From Sipunculus nudus (lineage: Eukaryota; Annelida; Sipuncula; Golfingiida; Sipunculidae), in assembly GCA_026874595.1 (NCBI GenBank), contig CM049315.1, positions 62,927,389 to 62,991,388 on the forward strand: a DNA stretch of 64,000 bases, read 5' to 3'. The position numbers and the translations under genes were made by a program. The notes beneath the pieces were generated by a model, which worked only from the letters and a program-made list of their open reading frames with translations, was not told the origin of the DNA and searched no databases. Of the stretch, positions 1 to 12,240 are shown in pieces. Position 1 is the first letter of the stretch. Each line of letters begins with the position of its first letter.

Positions 1-3000
1 AGTTAGAAACGTCTTTTACGCCGAAATCAGCTCGTTTTTTTCGTAATACAAGATCGTGATTTGTGCAGAAACGGCTGATTTAAACTGCGATAGAAGCGTT
101 TTAATAGCTTCATTAGGCCATTTAGAAATTGGTAAAAACGTCGCTCTTGCTGAAATCAGATCGCTTTTTCGCGTAATACAACATCGTGTTGTGCAAAATA
201 GAACATTAAAATTGCAAAAGAAGCAATTCAGAAGCTCCATTAGGCCATTTGGAACCGGGTACAAACATCGATCTCGCCGAAATCAGAAAGGTTTTAGCCT
301 TATTCATGATCGTGTGTTGTGCAAAAATTGCAGATTTAAATTGCAAAAGAAGCAATTCAGAAACTTTATTAGGCCGTTTAGAACCAGATACAAACGTCTT
401 TTACGCCGAAATCAGCTCGGTTTTTGCGTAATACAAGATCGTGTTTTGTGCAAAGATGACCGATTTAAACTGCGAAAGAAGCGTTTTAGAAGCTTCATCA
501 GGCCATTAAGAACCAGTTAGCAACGTCGTTTTTGCTTAAATCAGCTCGGTTTTTTTTTTGCGTAATTCAAAATCGTCTGTGGTGCAAAGATGACCGATTT
601 AAACTGCAAAAGAAGAGTTTAAGAAGCTTCAATAGGCCACTTAAAACCAGTTACAAAGATCTTTTTTGTCGAAATCGACTCGGTTTTTCCGTTATAATAG
701 ATCTAGATCCGTGCAAAAATGGCCAGTTTAAAATGCGAAAGAAGCGTTTCAGAAATTTCATTAGGCGACTTAAAACCCGTTACAATCGTCGTTTTTGTCG
801 CAATCAGCTCGGTTTTCGCGTACTACAAGATCGTGTGTTGTGCAAAAATGGCCGTTTTAATTGCAAATGAAGCGTTTTAATAGCTTCATCAGGCCATTTA
901 AAACAAGTTACAAACGTCGTTTTTGCCGAAATCAGCTCGGTTTTCGCTTTATACAAGATCATGTCTTGTGCAATGATCACCGATTTAAACTGTGAAAGAA
1001 GCGTTTTAGAAGCTTCATCAGGCCATTAAAAACCAGTTAGAAACGTCTTTTACGCCGATATCAGCTTTTTTTTCGTAATACAAGATCGTGATTTGTGCAG
1101 AAACAGCTGATTTAAACTGCGATAGAAGCGCTTTAATAGCTTTATTAGGCCATTTAGAAATTGATTAAAACGTCGCTCTTGCTGAAATCAGATCGGTTTT
1201 CGCGTAATATAAGATCGTGTTGTGCAAAATAGAAGATTAAAATTGCAAAAGAAGCAATTCAGAAGCTCCATTAGGCCATTTAGAACCGGGTACAAACATC
1301 GATCTCGCCGAAATCAGATAGGTTTTTGCCTAATTCAGGAACGTGTGTTGTGCAAAAATTACAGATTTAAATTGCAAAAGAAGCAATTCAGAAGCTCCAT
1401 TAGGCCATTTAGAACCGGGTACAAACATCGATCTCGCCGAAATCAGCTAGGTTTTTGCCTAATTCATGATCGTGTGTTGTGCAAAAATTGCAGATTTAAA
1501 TTGCAAAAGAAGCAATTCAGAAGCTTCATTAGGCCGTTTAGAACCATATACAAACATTTTTTACGCCGAAATCAGCTCGGTTTTTGCGTAATACAAAATC
1601 GTCTGTGGTGCAAAGATGACCGATTTAAACTGCAAAAGAAGAGTTTAAGAAGCTTCAATAGGCCACTTAAAACCAGTTACAAAGATCTTTTTTGTCGAAA
1701 TCGACTCGGTTTTTCCGTTATAATAGATCTAGATCCGTGCAAAAATGGCCAGTTTAAAATGCGAAAGAAGCAATTCAGAAGCTCCATTAGGCCATTTAGA
1801 ACCGGGTACAAACATCGATCTCGCCGAAATCAGAAAGGTTTTAGCCTTATTCATGATCGTGTGTTGTGCAAAAATTGCAGATTTAAATTGCAAAAGAAGC
1901 AATTCAGAAACTTTATTAGGCCGTTTAGAACCAGATACAAACGTCTTTTACGCCGAAATCAGCTCGGTTTTTGCGTAATACAAGATCGTGTTTTGTGCAA
2001 AGATGACCGATTTAAACTGCGAAAGAAGCGTTTTAGAAGCTTCATCAGGCCATTAAGAACCAGTTAGCAACGTCGTTTTTGCTTAAATCAGCTCGGTTTT
2101 TTTTTTTTTGCGTAATTCAAAATCGTCTGTGGTGCAAAGATGACCGATTTAAACTGCAAAAGAAGAGTTTAAGAAGCTTCAATAGGCCACTTAAAACCAG
2201 TTACAAAGATCTTTTTTGTCGAAATCGACTCGGTTTTTCCGTTATAATAGATCTAGATCCGTGCAAAAATGGCCAGTTTAAAATGCGAAAGAAGCGTTTC
2301 AGAAATTTCATTAGGCGACTTAAAACCCGTTACAATCGTCGTTTTTGTCGCAATCAGCTCGGTTTTCGCGTACTACAAGATCGTGTGTTGTGCAAAAATG
2401 GCCGTTTTAATTGCAAATGAAGCGTTTTAATAGCTTCATCAGGCCATTTAAAACAAGTTACAAACGTCGTTTTTGCCGAAATCAGCTCGGTTTTCGCTTT
2501 ATACAAGATCGTGTCTTGTGCAATGATCACCGATTTAAACTGTGAAAGAAGCGTTTTAGAAGCTTCATCAGGCCATTAAAAACCAGTTAGAAACGTCTTT
2601 TACGCCGATATCAGCTTTTTTTTCGTAATACAAGATCGTGATTTGTGCAGAAACGGCTGATTTAAACTGCGATAGAAGCGTTTTATAGCTTTATTAGGCC
2701 ATTTAGAAATTGATTAAAACGTCGCTCTTGCTGAAATCAGATCGGTTTTCGCGTAATATAAGATCGTGTTGTGCAAAATAGAAGATTAAAATTGCAAAAG
2801 AAGCAATTCAGAAGCTCCATTAGGCCATTTAGAACCAGTTAGAAACGTCGTTTTTGCTTAAATCAGCTCGATTTTTTTGCGTAATGCAAGATCGTGTTTG
2901 TGCAAATATTGCAGATTTAAATTGCAAAAGAATCAATTCAGGAGCTTTATTAGGCCATTTAGAACCAGATACCAACGTCTTTTTCGCCGAAATCAGCTCG

Positions 3001-3095
3001 GTTTTTGCGTAATACAAGACCGTGTTTTGTGCAAAGATGACCGATTTCAACTGCCAAGGAAGCGTTTTAGAAGCTTCATCAGGCCATTAAGAACC
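1..3095 (+). repeat. HOR superunit copy 1 (about 24 monomers)
   Basis: The unit begins at AGTTAGAAACGTCTTTTACG in a monomer reading ATCGTGATTTGTGCAGAAAC. The same start recurs at 3096 and 7220. Positions 1 to about 2835 align to 3096 to about 5932 with an offset of 3095-3097 bp and very few differences. After about 2835 the copies diverge: this copy continues with CCAGTTAGAAACG, whereas copy 2 continues with CCGGGTACAAAC. The last 260 bp (2836-3095) instead match about 6951-7219. The length of 3095 bp is 24 monomers, twice the 12-monomer sub-period described separately. Confidence 0.85.
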
Positions 3096-5178
3096 AGTTA
3101 GAAACGTCTTTTACGCCGAAATCAGCTCGTTTTTTTCGTAATACAAGATCGTGATTTGTGCAGAAACGGCTGATTTAAACTGCGATAGAAGCGTTTTAAT
3201 AGCTTCATTAGGCCATTTAGAAATTGGTAAAAAACGTCGCTCTTGCTGAAATCAGATCGGTTTTTCGCGTAATACAACATCGTGTTGTGCAAAATAGAAC
3301 ATTAAAATTGCAAAAGAAGCAATTCAGAAGCTCCATTAGGCCATTTGGAACCGGGTACAAACATCGATCTCGCCGAAATCAGAAAGGTTTTAGCCTTATT
3401 CATGATCGTGTGTTGTGCAAAAATTGCAGATTTAAATTGCAAAAGAAGCAATTCAGAAACTTTATTAGGCCGTTTAGAACCAGATACAAACGTCTTTTAC
3501 GCCGAAATCAGCTCGGTTTTTGCGTAATACAAGATCGTGTTTTGTGCAAAGATGACCGATTTAAACTGCGAAAGAAGCGTTTTAGAAGCTTCATCAGGCC
3601 ATTAAGAACCAGTTAGCAACGTCGTTTTTGCTTAAATCAGCTCGGTTTTTTTTTTTGCGTAATTCAAAATCGTCTGTGGTGCAAAGATGACCGATTTAAA
3701 CTGCAAAAGAAGAGTTTAAGAAGCTTCAATAGGCCACTTAAAACCAGTTACAAAGATCTTTTTTGTCGAAATCGACTCGGTTTTTCCGTTATAATAGATC
3801 TAGATCCGTGCAAAAATGGCCAGTTTAAAATGCGAAAGAAGCGTTTCAGAAATTTCATTAGGCGACTTAAAACCCGTTACAATCGTCGTTTTTGTCGCAA
3901 TCAGCTCGGTTTTCGCGTACTACAAGATCGTGTGTTGTGCAAAAATGGCCGTTTTAATTGCAAATGAAGCGTTTTAATAGCTTCATCAGGCCATTTAAAA
4001 CAAGTTACAAACGTCGTTTTTGCCGAAATCAGCTCGGTTTTCGCTTTATACAAGATCATGTCTTGTGCAATGATCACCGATTTAAACTGTGAAAGAAGCG
4101 TTTTAGAAGCTTCATCAGGCCATTAAAAACCAGTTAGAAACGTCTTTTACGCCGATATCAGCTTTTTTTTCGTAATACAAGATCGTGATTTGTGCAGAAA
4201 CAGCTGATTTAAACTGCGATAGAAGCGCTTTAATAGCTTTATTAGGCCATTTAGAAATTGATTAAAACGTCGCTCTTGCTGAAATCAGATCGGTTTTCGC
4301 GTAATATAAGATCGTGTTGTGCAAAATAGAAGATTAAAATTGCAAAAGAAGCAATTCAGAAGCTCCATTAGGCCATTTAGAACCGGGTACAAACATCGAT
4401 CTCGCCGAAATCAGATAGGTTTTTGCCTAATTCAGGAACGTGTGTTGTGCAAAAATTACAGATTTAAATTGCAAAAGAAGCAATTCAGAAGCTCCATTAG
4501 GCCATTTAGAACCGGGTACAAACATCGATCTCGCCGAAATCAGCTAGGTTTTTGCCTAATTCATGATCGTGTGTTGTGCAAAAATTGCAGATTTAAATTG
4601 CAAAAGAAGCAATTCAGAAGCTTCATTAGGCCGTTTAGAACCATATACAAACATTTTTTACGCCGAAATCAGCTCGGTTTTTGCGTAATACAAAATCGTC
4701 TGTGGTGCAAAGATGACCGATTTAAACTGCAAAAGAAGAGTTTAAGAAGCTTCAATAGGCCACTTAAAACCAGTTACAAAGATCTTTTTTGTCGAAATCG
4801 ACTCGGTTTTTCCGTTATAATAGATCTAGATCCGTGCAAAAATGGCCAGTTTAAAATGCGAAAGAAGCAATTCAGAAGCTCCATTAGGCCATTTAGAACC
4901 GGGTACAAACATCGATCTCGCCGAAATCAGAAAGGTTTTAGCCTTATTCATGATCGTGTGTTGTGCAAAAATTGCAGATTTAAATTGCAAAAGAAGCAAT
5001 TCAGAAACTTTATTAGGCCGTTTAGAACCAGATACAAACGTCTTTTACGCCGAAATCAGCTCGGTTTTTGCGTAATACAAGATCGTGTTTTGTGCAAAGA
5101 TGACCGATTTAAACTGCGAAAGAAGCGTTTTAGAAGCTTCATCAGGCCATTAAGAACCAGTTAGCAACGTCGTTTTTG
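537..5178 (+). repeat. 12-monomer (about 1547 bp) sub-period, three units
   Basis: The diagnostic monomer (TTAAATCAGCTCGG, then 9-13 Ts, then GCGTAATTCAAAATCGTCTG) recurs at about 537, 2084, 3631 and 5178, an exact spacing of 1547 bp or 12 monomers. The first five to six monomers after each marker are near-identical. The middle of alternate units contains different monomer classes, although the total length is conserved. The same spacing returns at 7753 to 9301 and again near 45.6-48 kb. Confidence 0.8.
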
Positions 5179-7219
5179 CTTAAATCAGCTCGGTTTTTTT
5201 TTTTGCGTAATTCAAAATCGTCTGTGGTGCAAAGATGACCGATTTAAACTGCAAAAGAAGAGTTTAAGAAGCTTCAATAGGCCACTTAAAACCAGTTACA
5301 AAGATCTTTTTTGTCGAAATCGACTCGGTTTTTCCGTTATAATAGATCTAGATCCGTGCAAAAATGGCCAGTTTAAAATGCGAAAGAAGCGTTTCAGAAA
5401 TTTCATTAGGCGACTTAAAACCCGTTACAATCGTCGTTTTTGTCGCAATCAGCTCGGTTTTCGCGTACTACAAGATCGTGTGTTGTGCAAAAATGGCCGT
5501 TTTAATTGCAAATGAAGCGTTTTAATAGCTTCATCAGGCCATTTAAAACAAGTTACAAACGTCGTTTTTGCCGAAATCAGCTCGGTTTTCGCTTTATACA
5601 AGATCGTGTCTTGTGCAATGATCACCGATTTAAACTGTGAAAGAAGCGTTTTAGAAGCTTCATCAGGCCATTAAAAACCAGTTAGAAACGTCTTTTACGC
5701 CGATATCAGCTTTTTTTTTCGTAATACAAGATCGTGATTTGTGCAGAAACGGCTGATTTAAACTGCGATAGAAGCGTTTTATAGCTTTATTAGGCCATTT
5801 AGAAATTGATTAAAACGTCGCTCTTGCTGAAATCAGATCGGTTTTCGCGTAATATAAGATCGTGTTGTGCAAAATAGAAGATTAAAATTGCAAAAGAAGC
5901 AATTCAGAAGCTCCATTAGGCCATTTAGAACCGGGTACAAACATCGATCTCGCCGAAATCAGCTAGGTTTTTGGCTATTTCAGGAACGTGTGTTGTGCAA
6001 AAATTACAGATTTCAATTGCAAAAGAAGCAATTCAGAAGCTTCATTAGGCCGTTTAGAATCAGATACAAAAGTCTTTTACGACGAAATCAGCTCGGTTTT
6101 TTCGTAATACAAGATCGTGATTTGTGCAGGAACGGCTGATATAAACTGCGATAGAAGCGTTTAAATAGCTTCATTAGGCCATTTAGAAATTGTTAAAAAC
6201 GTCGCTTTTGCTGAAATCAGATCGGTTTGCGCGTAGTACAAGATCGTGTTGTGCAAAATAGAAGATTAAAATTGCAAAAGAAGCAATTCAGAAGCTCCAT
6301 TAGGCCATTTAGATCCGGGTACAAACATCGATCTCGCCGAAATCAGCTAGGTTTTTGCCTAATTCATGATCGTGTGTTGTGCAAAAATTGCAGATTTAAA
6401 TTGCAAAAGAAGCAATTCAGAAGCTTCATTAGGCCGTTTAGAACCAGATACAAACATTTTTTACGCCGAAATCAGCTCGGTTTTTGCGTAATACAAGATC
6501 GTGTTTATAAAGATGACCGATTTAAACTGCAAAAGAAGCGTTTAAGAAGCTTCATCAGGCCATTAAGAATCAGTTAGGAACGTCGTTTTTGCTGAAATCA
6601 GCTCGTTTTTTTTTGCGTAATATAAGATCCTGTGTTGTGCAAAGATGATGATTTAAACTGCGATAGAAGCGTTTTAGAAGCTTCATTTGTCCATTTACAG
6701 CCAGTTACAAAAGTCGTTTTTGCCGAAATCAGCGCGATTTTCGCGTTATACAAGATCGTACATTGTGAATAAATGGCTGATTTGAACTGCGAAAGAAGCG
6801 TTTTAATAGCTTCATCAGGCCATTTAGAACAAGTTACGAACGTCGTTTTTCCTGAAATCAGCTCGGTGTTCGCTTTATACAAGATCGTGTCTTGTGCAAT
6901 GATCACCGATATAAACTGCGAAAGAAGCCTTTTAGAAGCTTCATCAGGCCATTAAGAACCAGTTAGAAACGTCGTTTTTGCTTAAATCAGCTCGATTTTT
7001 TTGCGTAATGCAAGATCGTGTTTGTGCAAATATTGCAGATTTAAATTGCAAAAGAATCAATTCAGGAGCTTTATTAGGCCATTTAGAACCAGATACCAAC
7101 GTCTTTTTCGCCGAAATCAGCTCGGTTTTTGCGTAATACAAGACCGTGTTTTGTGCAAAGATGACCGATTTCAACTGCCAAGGAAGCGATTTAGAAGCTT
7201 CATCAGGCCATTAAGAACC
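3096..7219 (+). repeat. HOR superunit copy 2 (about 32 monomers)
   Basis: This is the second occurrence of the superunit. Its first 2.84 kb match copy 1. It then has about 8 additional monomers (about 5932-6955, roughly 1.02 kb) that copy 1 lacks, before both converge on the same ending block. The extra block includes the class with CGCGATTTTCGCG and the class with TAGGATCCTG. The size difference is close to a whole number of monomers, as expected for unequal exchange between in-register repeats. Confidence 0.8.
6733..6745. repeat. CGCGATTTTCGCG hairpin, example of a monomer class
   Basis: One monomer class (also marked by CATTTGTCC, TTATACAAGATCGTAC and TGAATAAATGGC) replaces AGCTCGGTTTTTGCG with AGCGCGATTTTCGCG. 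This creates perfect 5 bp arms (CGCGA / TCGCG) around TTT. Other examples are at 17161-17173 and 19613-19625, and near 21808, 26552, 28345, 30391, 32717, 33492, 41666 and 48371, plus duplicates in the second 20 kb copy. The copy near 38428 has lost the symmetry (ATTTTTGCG). Confidence 0.65.
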
Positions 7220-10200
7220 AGTTAGAAACGTCTTTTACGCCGAAATCAGCTCGTTTTTTTCGTAATACAAGATCGTGATTTGTGCAGAAACGGCTGATTT
7301 AAACTGCGATAGAAGCGTTTTAATAGCTTCATTAGGCCATTTAGAAATTGGTAAAAACGTCGCTCTTGCTGAAATCAAATCGGTTTTTCGCGTAATACAA
7401 CATCGTGTTGTGCAAAATAGAACATTAAAATTGCAAAAGAAGCAATTCAGAAGCTCCATTAGGCCATTTGGAACCGGGTACAAACATCGATCTCGCCGAA
7501 ATCAGAAAGGTTTTAGCCTTATTCATGATCGTGTGTTGTGCAAAAATTGCAGATTTAAATTGCAAAAGAAGCAATTCAGAAACTTTATTAGGCCGTTTAG
7601 AACCAGATACAAACGTCTTTTACGCCGAAATCAGCTCGGTTTTTGCGTAATACAAGATCGTGTTTTGTGCAAAGATGACCGATTTAAACTGCGAAAGAAG
7701 CGTTTTAGAAGCTTCATCAGGCCATTAAGAACCAGTTAGCAACGTCGTTTTTGCTTAAATCAGCTCGGTTTTTTTTTTGCGTAATTCAAAATCGTCTGTG
7801 GTGCAAAGATGACCGATTTAAACTGCAAAAGAAGAGTTTAAGAAGCTTCAATAGGCCACTTAAAACCAGTTACAAAGATCTTTTTTGTCGAAATCGACTC
7901 GGTTTTTCCGTTATAATAGATCTAGATCCGTGCAAAAATGGCCAGTTTAAAATGCGAAAGAAGCGTTTCAGAAATTTCATTAGGCGACTTAAAACCCGTT
8001 ACAATCGTCGTTTTTGTCGCAATCAGCTCGGTTTTCGCGTACTACAAGATCGTGTGTTGTGCAAAAATGGCCGTTTTAATTGCAAATGAAGCGTTTTAAT
8101 AGCTTCATCAGGCCATTTAAAACAAGTTACAAACGTCGTTTTTGCCGAAATCAGCTCGGTTTTCGCTTTATACAAGATCATGTCTTGTGCAATGATCACC
8201 GATTTAAACTGTGAAAGAAGCGTTTTAGAAGCTTCATCAGGCCATTAAAAACCAGTTAGAAACGTCTTTTACCCCGATATTAGCTTTTTTTTCGTAATAC
8301 AAGATCGTGATTTGTGCAGAAACGGCTGATTTAAACTGCGATAGAAGCCTTTTAATAGCTTTATTAGGCCATTTAGAAATTGATTAAAACGTCGCTCTTG
8401 CTGAAATCAGATCGGTTTTCGCGTAATATAAGATCGTGTTGTGCAAAATAGAAGATTAAAATTGCAAAAGAAGCAATTCAGAAGCTCCATTAGGCCATTT
8501 AGAACCGGGTACAAACATCGATCTCGCCGAAATCAGATAGGTTTTTGCCTAATTCAGGAACGTGTGTTGTACAAAAATTACAGATTTAAATTGCAAAAGA
8601 AGCAATTCAGAAGCTCCATTAGGCCATTTAGAACCGGGTACAAACATCGATCTCGCCGAAATCAGCTAGGTTTTTGCCTAATTCATGATCGTGTGTTGTG
8701 CAAAAATTGCAGATTTAAATTGCAAAAGAAGCAATTCAGAAGCTTCATTAGGCCGTTTAGAACCTTATACAAACATTTTTTACGCCGAAATCAGCTCGGT
8801 TTTTGCGTAATACAAAATCGTCTGTGGTGCAAAGATGACCGATTTAAACTGCAAAAGAAGAGTTTAAGAAGCTTCAATAGGCCACTTAAAACCAGTTACA
8901 AAGATCTTTTTTGTCGAAATCGACTCGGTTTTTCCGTTATAATAGATCTAGATCCGTGCAAAAATGGCCAGTTTAAAAGGCGATAGAAGCGTTTCAGAAG
9001 CTCCATTAGGCCATTTAGAACCGGGTACAAACATCGATCTCGCCGAAATCAGAAAGGTTTTAGCCTTATTCATGATCGTGTGTTGTGCAAAAATTGCAGA
9101 TTTAAATTGCAAAAGAAGCAATTCAGAAACTTTATTAGGCCGTTTAGAACCAGATACAAACGTCTTTTACGCCGAAATCAGCTCGGTTTTTGCGTAATAC
9201 AAGATCGTGTTTTGTGCAAAGATGACCGATTTAAACTGCGAAAGAAGCGTTTTAGAAGCTTCATCAGGCCATTAAGAACCAGTTAGCAACGTCGTTTTTG
9301 CTTAAATCAGCTCGGTTTTTTTTTTGCGTAATTCAAAATCGTCTGTGGTGCAAAGATGACCGATTTAAACTGCAAAAGAAGAGTTTAAGAAGCTTCAATA
9401 GGCCACTTAAAACCAGTTACAAAGATCTTTTTTGTCGAAATCGACTCGGTTTTTCCGTTATAATAGATCTAGATCCGTGCAAAAATGGCCAGTTTAAAAT
9501 GCGAAAGAAGCGTTTCAGAAATTTCATTAGGCGACTTAAAACCCGTTACAATCGTCGTTTTTGTCGCAATCAGCTCGGTTTTCGCGTACTACAAGATCGT
9601 GTGTTGTGCAAAAATGGCCGTTTTAATTGCAAATGAAGCGTTTTAATAGCTTCATCAGGCCATTTAAAACAAGTTACAAACGTCGTTTTTGCCGAAATCA
9701 GCTCGGTTTTCGCTTTATACAAGATCGTGTCTTGTGCAATGATCACCGATTTAAACTGTGAAAGAAGCGTTTTAGAAGCTTCATCAGGCCATTAAAAACC
9801 AGTTAGAAACGTCTTTTACGCCGATATCAGCTTTTTTTTCGTAATACAAGATCGTGATTTGTGCAGAAACGGCTGATTTAAACTGCGATAGAAGCGTTTT
9901 ATAGCTTTATTAGGCCATTTAGAAATTGATTAAAACGTCGCTCTTGCTGGCATCAGATCGGTTTTCGCGTAATATAAGATCGTGTTGTGCAAAATAGAAG
10001 ATTAAAATTGCAAAAGAAGCAATTCAGAAGCTCCATTAGGCCATTTAGAACCGGGTACAAACATCGATCTCGCCGAAATCAGATAGGTTTTTGCCTAATT
10101 CAGGAACGTGTGTTGTGCAAAAATTACAGATTTAAATTGCAAAAGAAGCAATTCAGAAGCTCCATTAGGCCATTTAGAACCGGGTACAAACATCGATCTC

Positions 10201-10936
10201 GCCGAAATCAGCTAGGTTTTTGCCTAATTCATGATCGTGTGTTGTGCAAAAATTGCAGATTTAAATTGCAAAAGAAGCAATTCAGAAGCTTCATTAGGCC
10301 GTTTAGAACCATATACAAACATTTTTTACGCCGAAATCAGCTCGGTTTTTGCGTAATACAAAATCGTGTGTTGTGCAAAGATGACCGATTTAAACTGGGA
10401 AAGAAGAGTTTAAGAAGCTTCAATAGGCCACTTCAAACCAGTTACAAAGATCTTTTTTGCCGAAATCGACTCGGATTTTGCGTTATAATAGATCATGATT
10501 TGTGCAGAAATGGCCAGTTTAAACTGCGAAAGAAGCGTTTCAGAAACTTCATTAGGCGACTTAAAACCCGTTACAAAAGTCGTTTTCGCCGCAGTCAGCT
10601 CGGTTTTCGCGTACTACAAGATCGTGTGTTGTGCAAAAATGGCCGTTTAAATTGCAAATGAAGCGTTTTAATAGCTTCATCAGGCCATTTAAAACAAGTT
10701 ACAAACGTCGTTTTTGCCGAAATCAGCAAGGTTTTCGCTTAATACAAGATCGCAGATTTAAATTCCAAAAGAATCAATTCAGGAGCTTTATTAGGCCATT
10801 TAGAACCAGATACCAACGTCTTTTTCGCCGAAATCAGATCGGTTTTTGCGTAATACAACATCGTGTTTTGTGCAAAGATGACCGATTTCAACTGCCAAGG
10901 AAGCCTTTTAGAAGCTTCATCAGGCCATTAAGAACC
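7220..10936 (+). repeat. HOR superunit copy 3 (about 29 monomers)
   Basis: This is the third occurrence; position 7220 corresponds to position 1 (offset 7219). It follows copy 1 closely at first (56-870 matches 7275-8089). It contains two tandem 12-monomer sub-units, because the marker TTAAATCAGCTCGG followed by a long T-tract recurs at about 7753 and 9301. Near 10390-10640 it switches to a different variant set (ATAGATCATGATTTGTGCAG in place of ATAGATCTAGATCC). The next start-like monomer is at 10937, reading TTTTAGGCC in place of TTTTACGCC. Confidence 0.75.
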
Positions 10937-11103
10937 AGTTAGAAACGTCTTTTAGGCCGAAATCAGCTCGTTTTTTTCGTAATACAAGATCGTGATTTGT
11001 GCAGAAACGGCTGATTTAAACTGCGATAGAAGCGTTTTAATAGCTTCATTAGGCCATTTAGAAATTGGTAAAAACGTCGCTCTTGCTGAAATCAGATCGG
11101 TTT

Positions 11104-12240
11104 TCGCGTAATACAACATCGTGTTGTGCAAAATAGAAGATTAAAATTGCAAAAGAAGCAATTCAGAAGCTCCATTAGGCCATTTAGAACCGGGTACAAA
11201 CATCGATCTCGCCGAAATCAGCTAGGTTTTTGGCTAAATCAGGAACGTGTGTTGTTCAAAAATTACAGATTTCAATTGCAAAAGAAGCAATTCAAAAGCT
11301 TCATTAGGCCGTTTAGAATCAGATACAAACGTCTTTTACGACGAAATCAGCTCGGTTTTTTCGTAATACAAGATCGTGATTTGTGCAGAAACGGCTAATA
11401 TAAACTGCGATAGAAGCGTTTAAATAGCTTCATTAGGCCATTTAGAAATTGTTAAAAACGTCGCTTTTGCTGAAATCAGATCGGTTTTCGCGTAGTACAA
11501 GATCGTGTTGTGCAAAATAGAAGATTAAAATTGCAAAAGAAGCAATTCAGAAGCTCCATTAGGCCATTGAGAACCGGGTACAAACATCGATCTCGCCGAA
11601 ATCAGCTAGGTTTTTGGCTAATTCAGGAACGTGTGTTGTGCAAAAATTACAGATTTCAATTGCAAAAGAAGCAATTCAGAAGCTTCATTAGGCCGTTTAG
11701 AATCAGATACAAACGTCTTTTACGACGAAATCAGCTCGGTTTTTTCGTAATACAAGATCGTGATTTGTGCAGAAACGGCTAATATAAACTGCGATAGAAG
11801 CATTTAAATAGCTTCATTAGGCCATTTAGAAACTGTTAAAAACGTCGCTTTTGCTGAAATCAGATCGGTTTTCGCGTAGTACAAGATCGTGTTGTGCAAA
11901 ATAGAAGATTAAAATTGCAAAAGAAGCAATTCAGAAGCTCCATTAGGCCATTTAGAACCGGGTACAAACATCGATCTCGCCGAAATCAGCTAGGTTTTTG
12001 CCTAATTCATGATCGTGTGTTGTGCAAAAATTGCAGATTTAAATTGCAAAAGAAGCAATTCAGAAGCTTCATTAGGCCGTTTAGAACCAGATACAAACAT
12101 CTTTTACGCCGAAATCAGCTCGGTTTTTGCGTAATACAAAATCGTGTTTTGTGCAAAGATGACCGATTTAAAATGCAAAAGAAGCGTTTAATAAGCTTTA
12201 TCAGGCCATTAAGAATCAGTTAGGAACGTCGTTTTTGCTG
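11104..12240 (+). repeat. Local 3-monomer (384 bp) tandem period
   Basis: The monomer that reads GTTGTGCAAAATAGAAGATT starts equivalent blocks at about 11124, 11508 and 11892, a spacing of 384 bp (three monomers). Each block contains a CGGGTACAAACATCGATCTC monomer, a TTACAGATTTCAATTGC or TTGCAGATTTAAATTGC monomer, and an AGAAATTG monomer. The same triplet series recurs at 25171, 25555 and 25939 (offset 14045). Two-step versions occur at 5867 to 6251 and near 40.66 to 41.04 kb. Confidence 0.75.

Noticed and set aside
1222-2067. 281-codon open frame with a 43-residue Arg/Lys-rich repeat (again at 4319-5164)
   Set aside because: It is a read-through of the 129 bp satellite (43 codons per monomer). 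Equivalent frames exist on the other strand and in other frames, related copies are broken by T-tract indels, and no start context or domain supports a gene.
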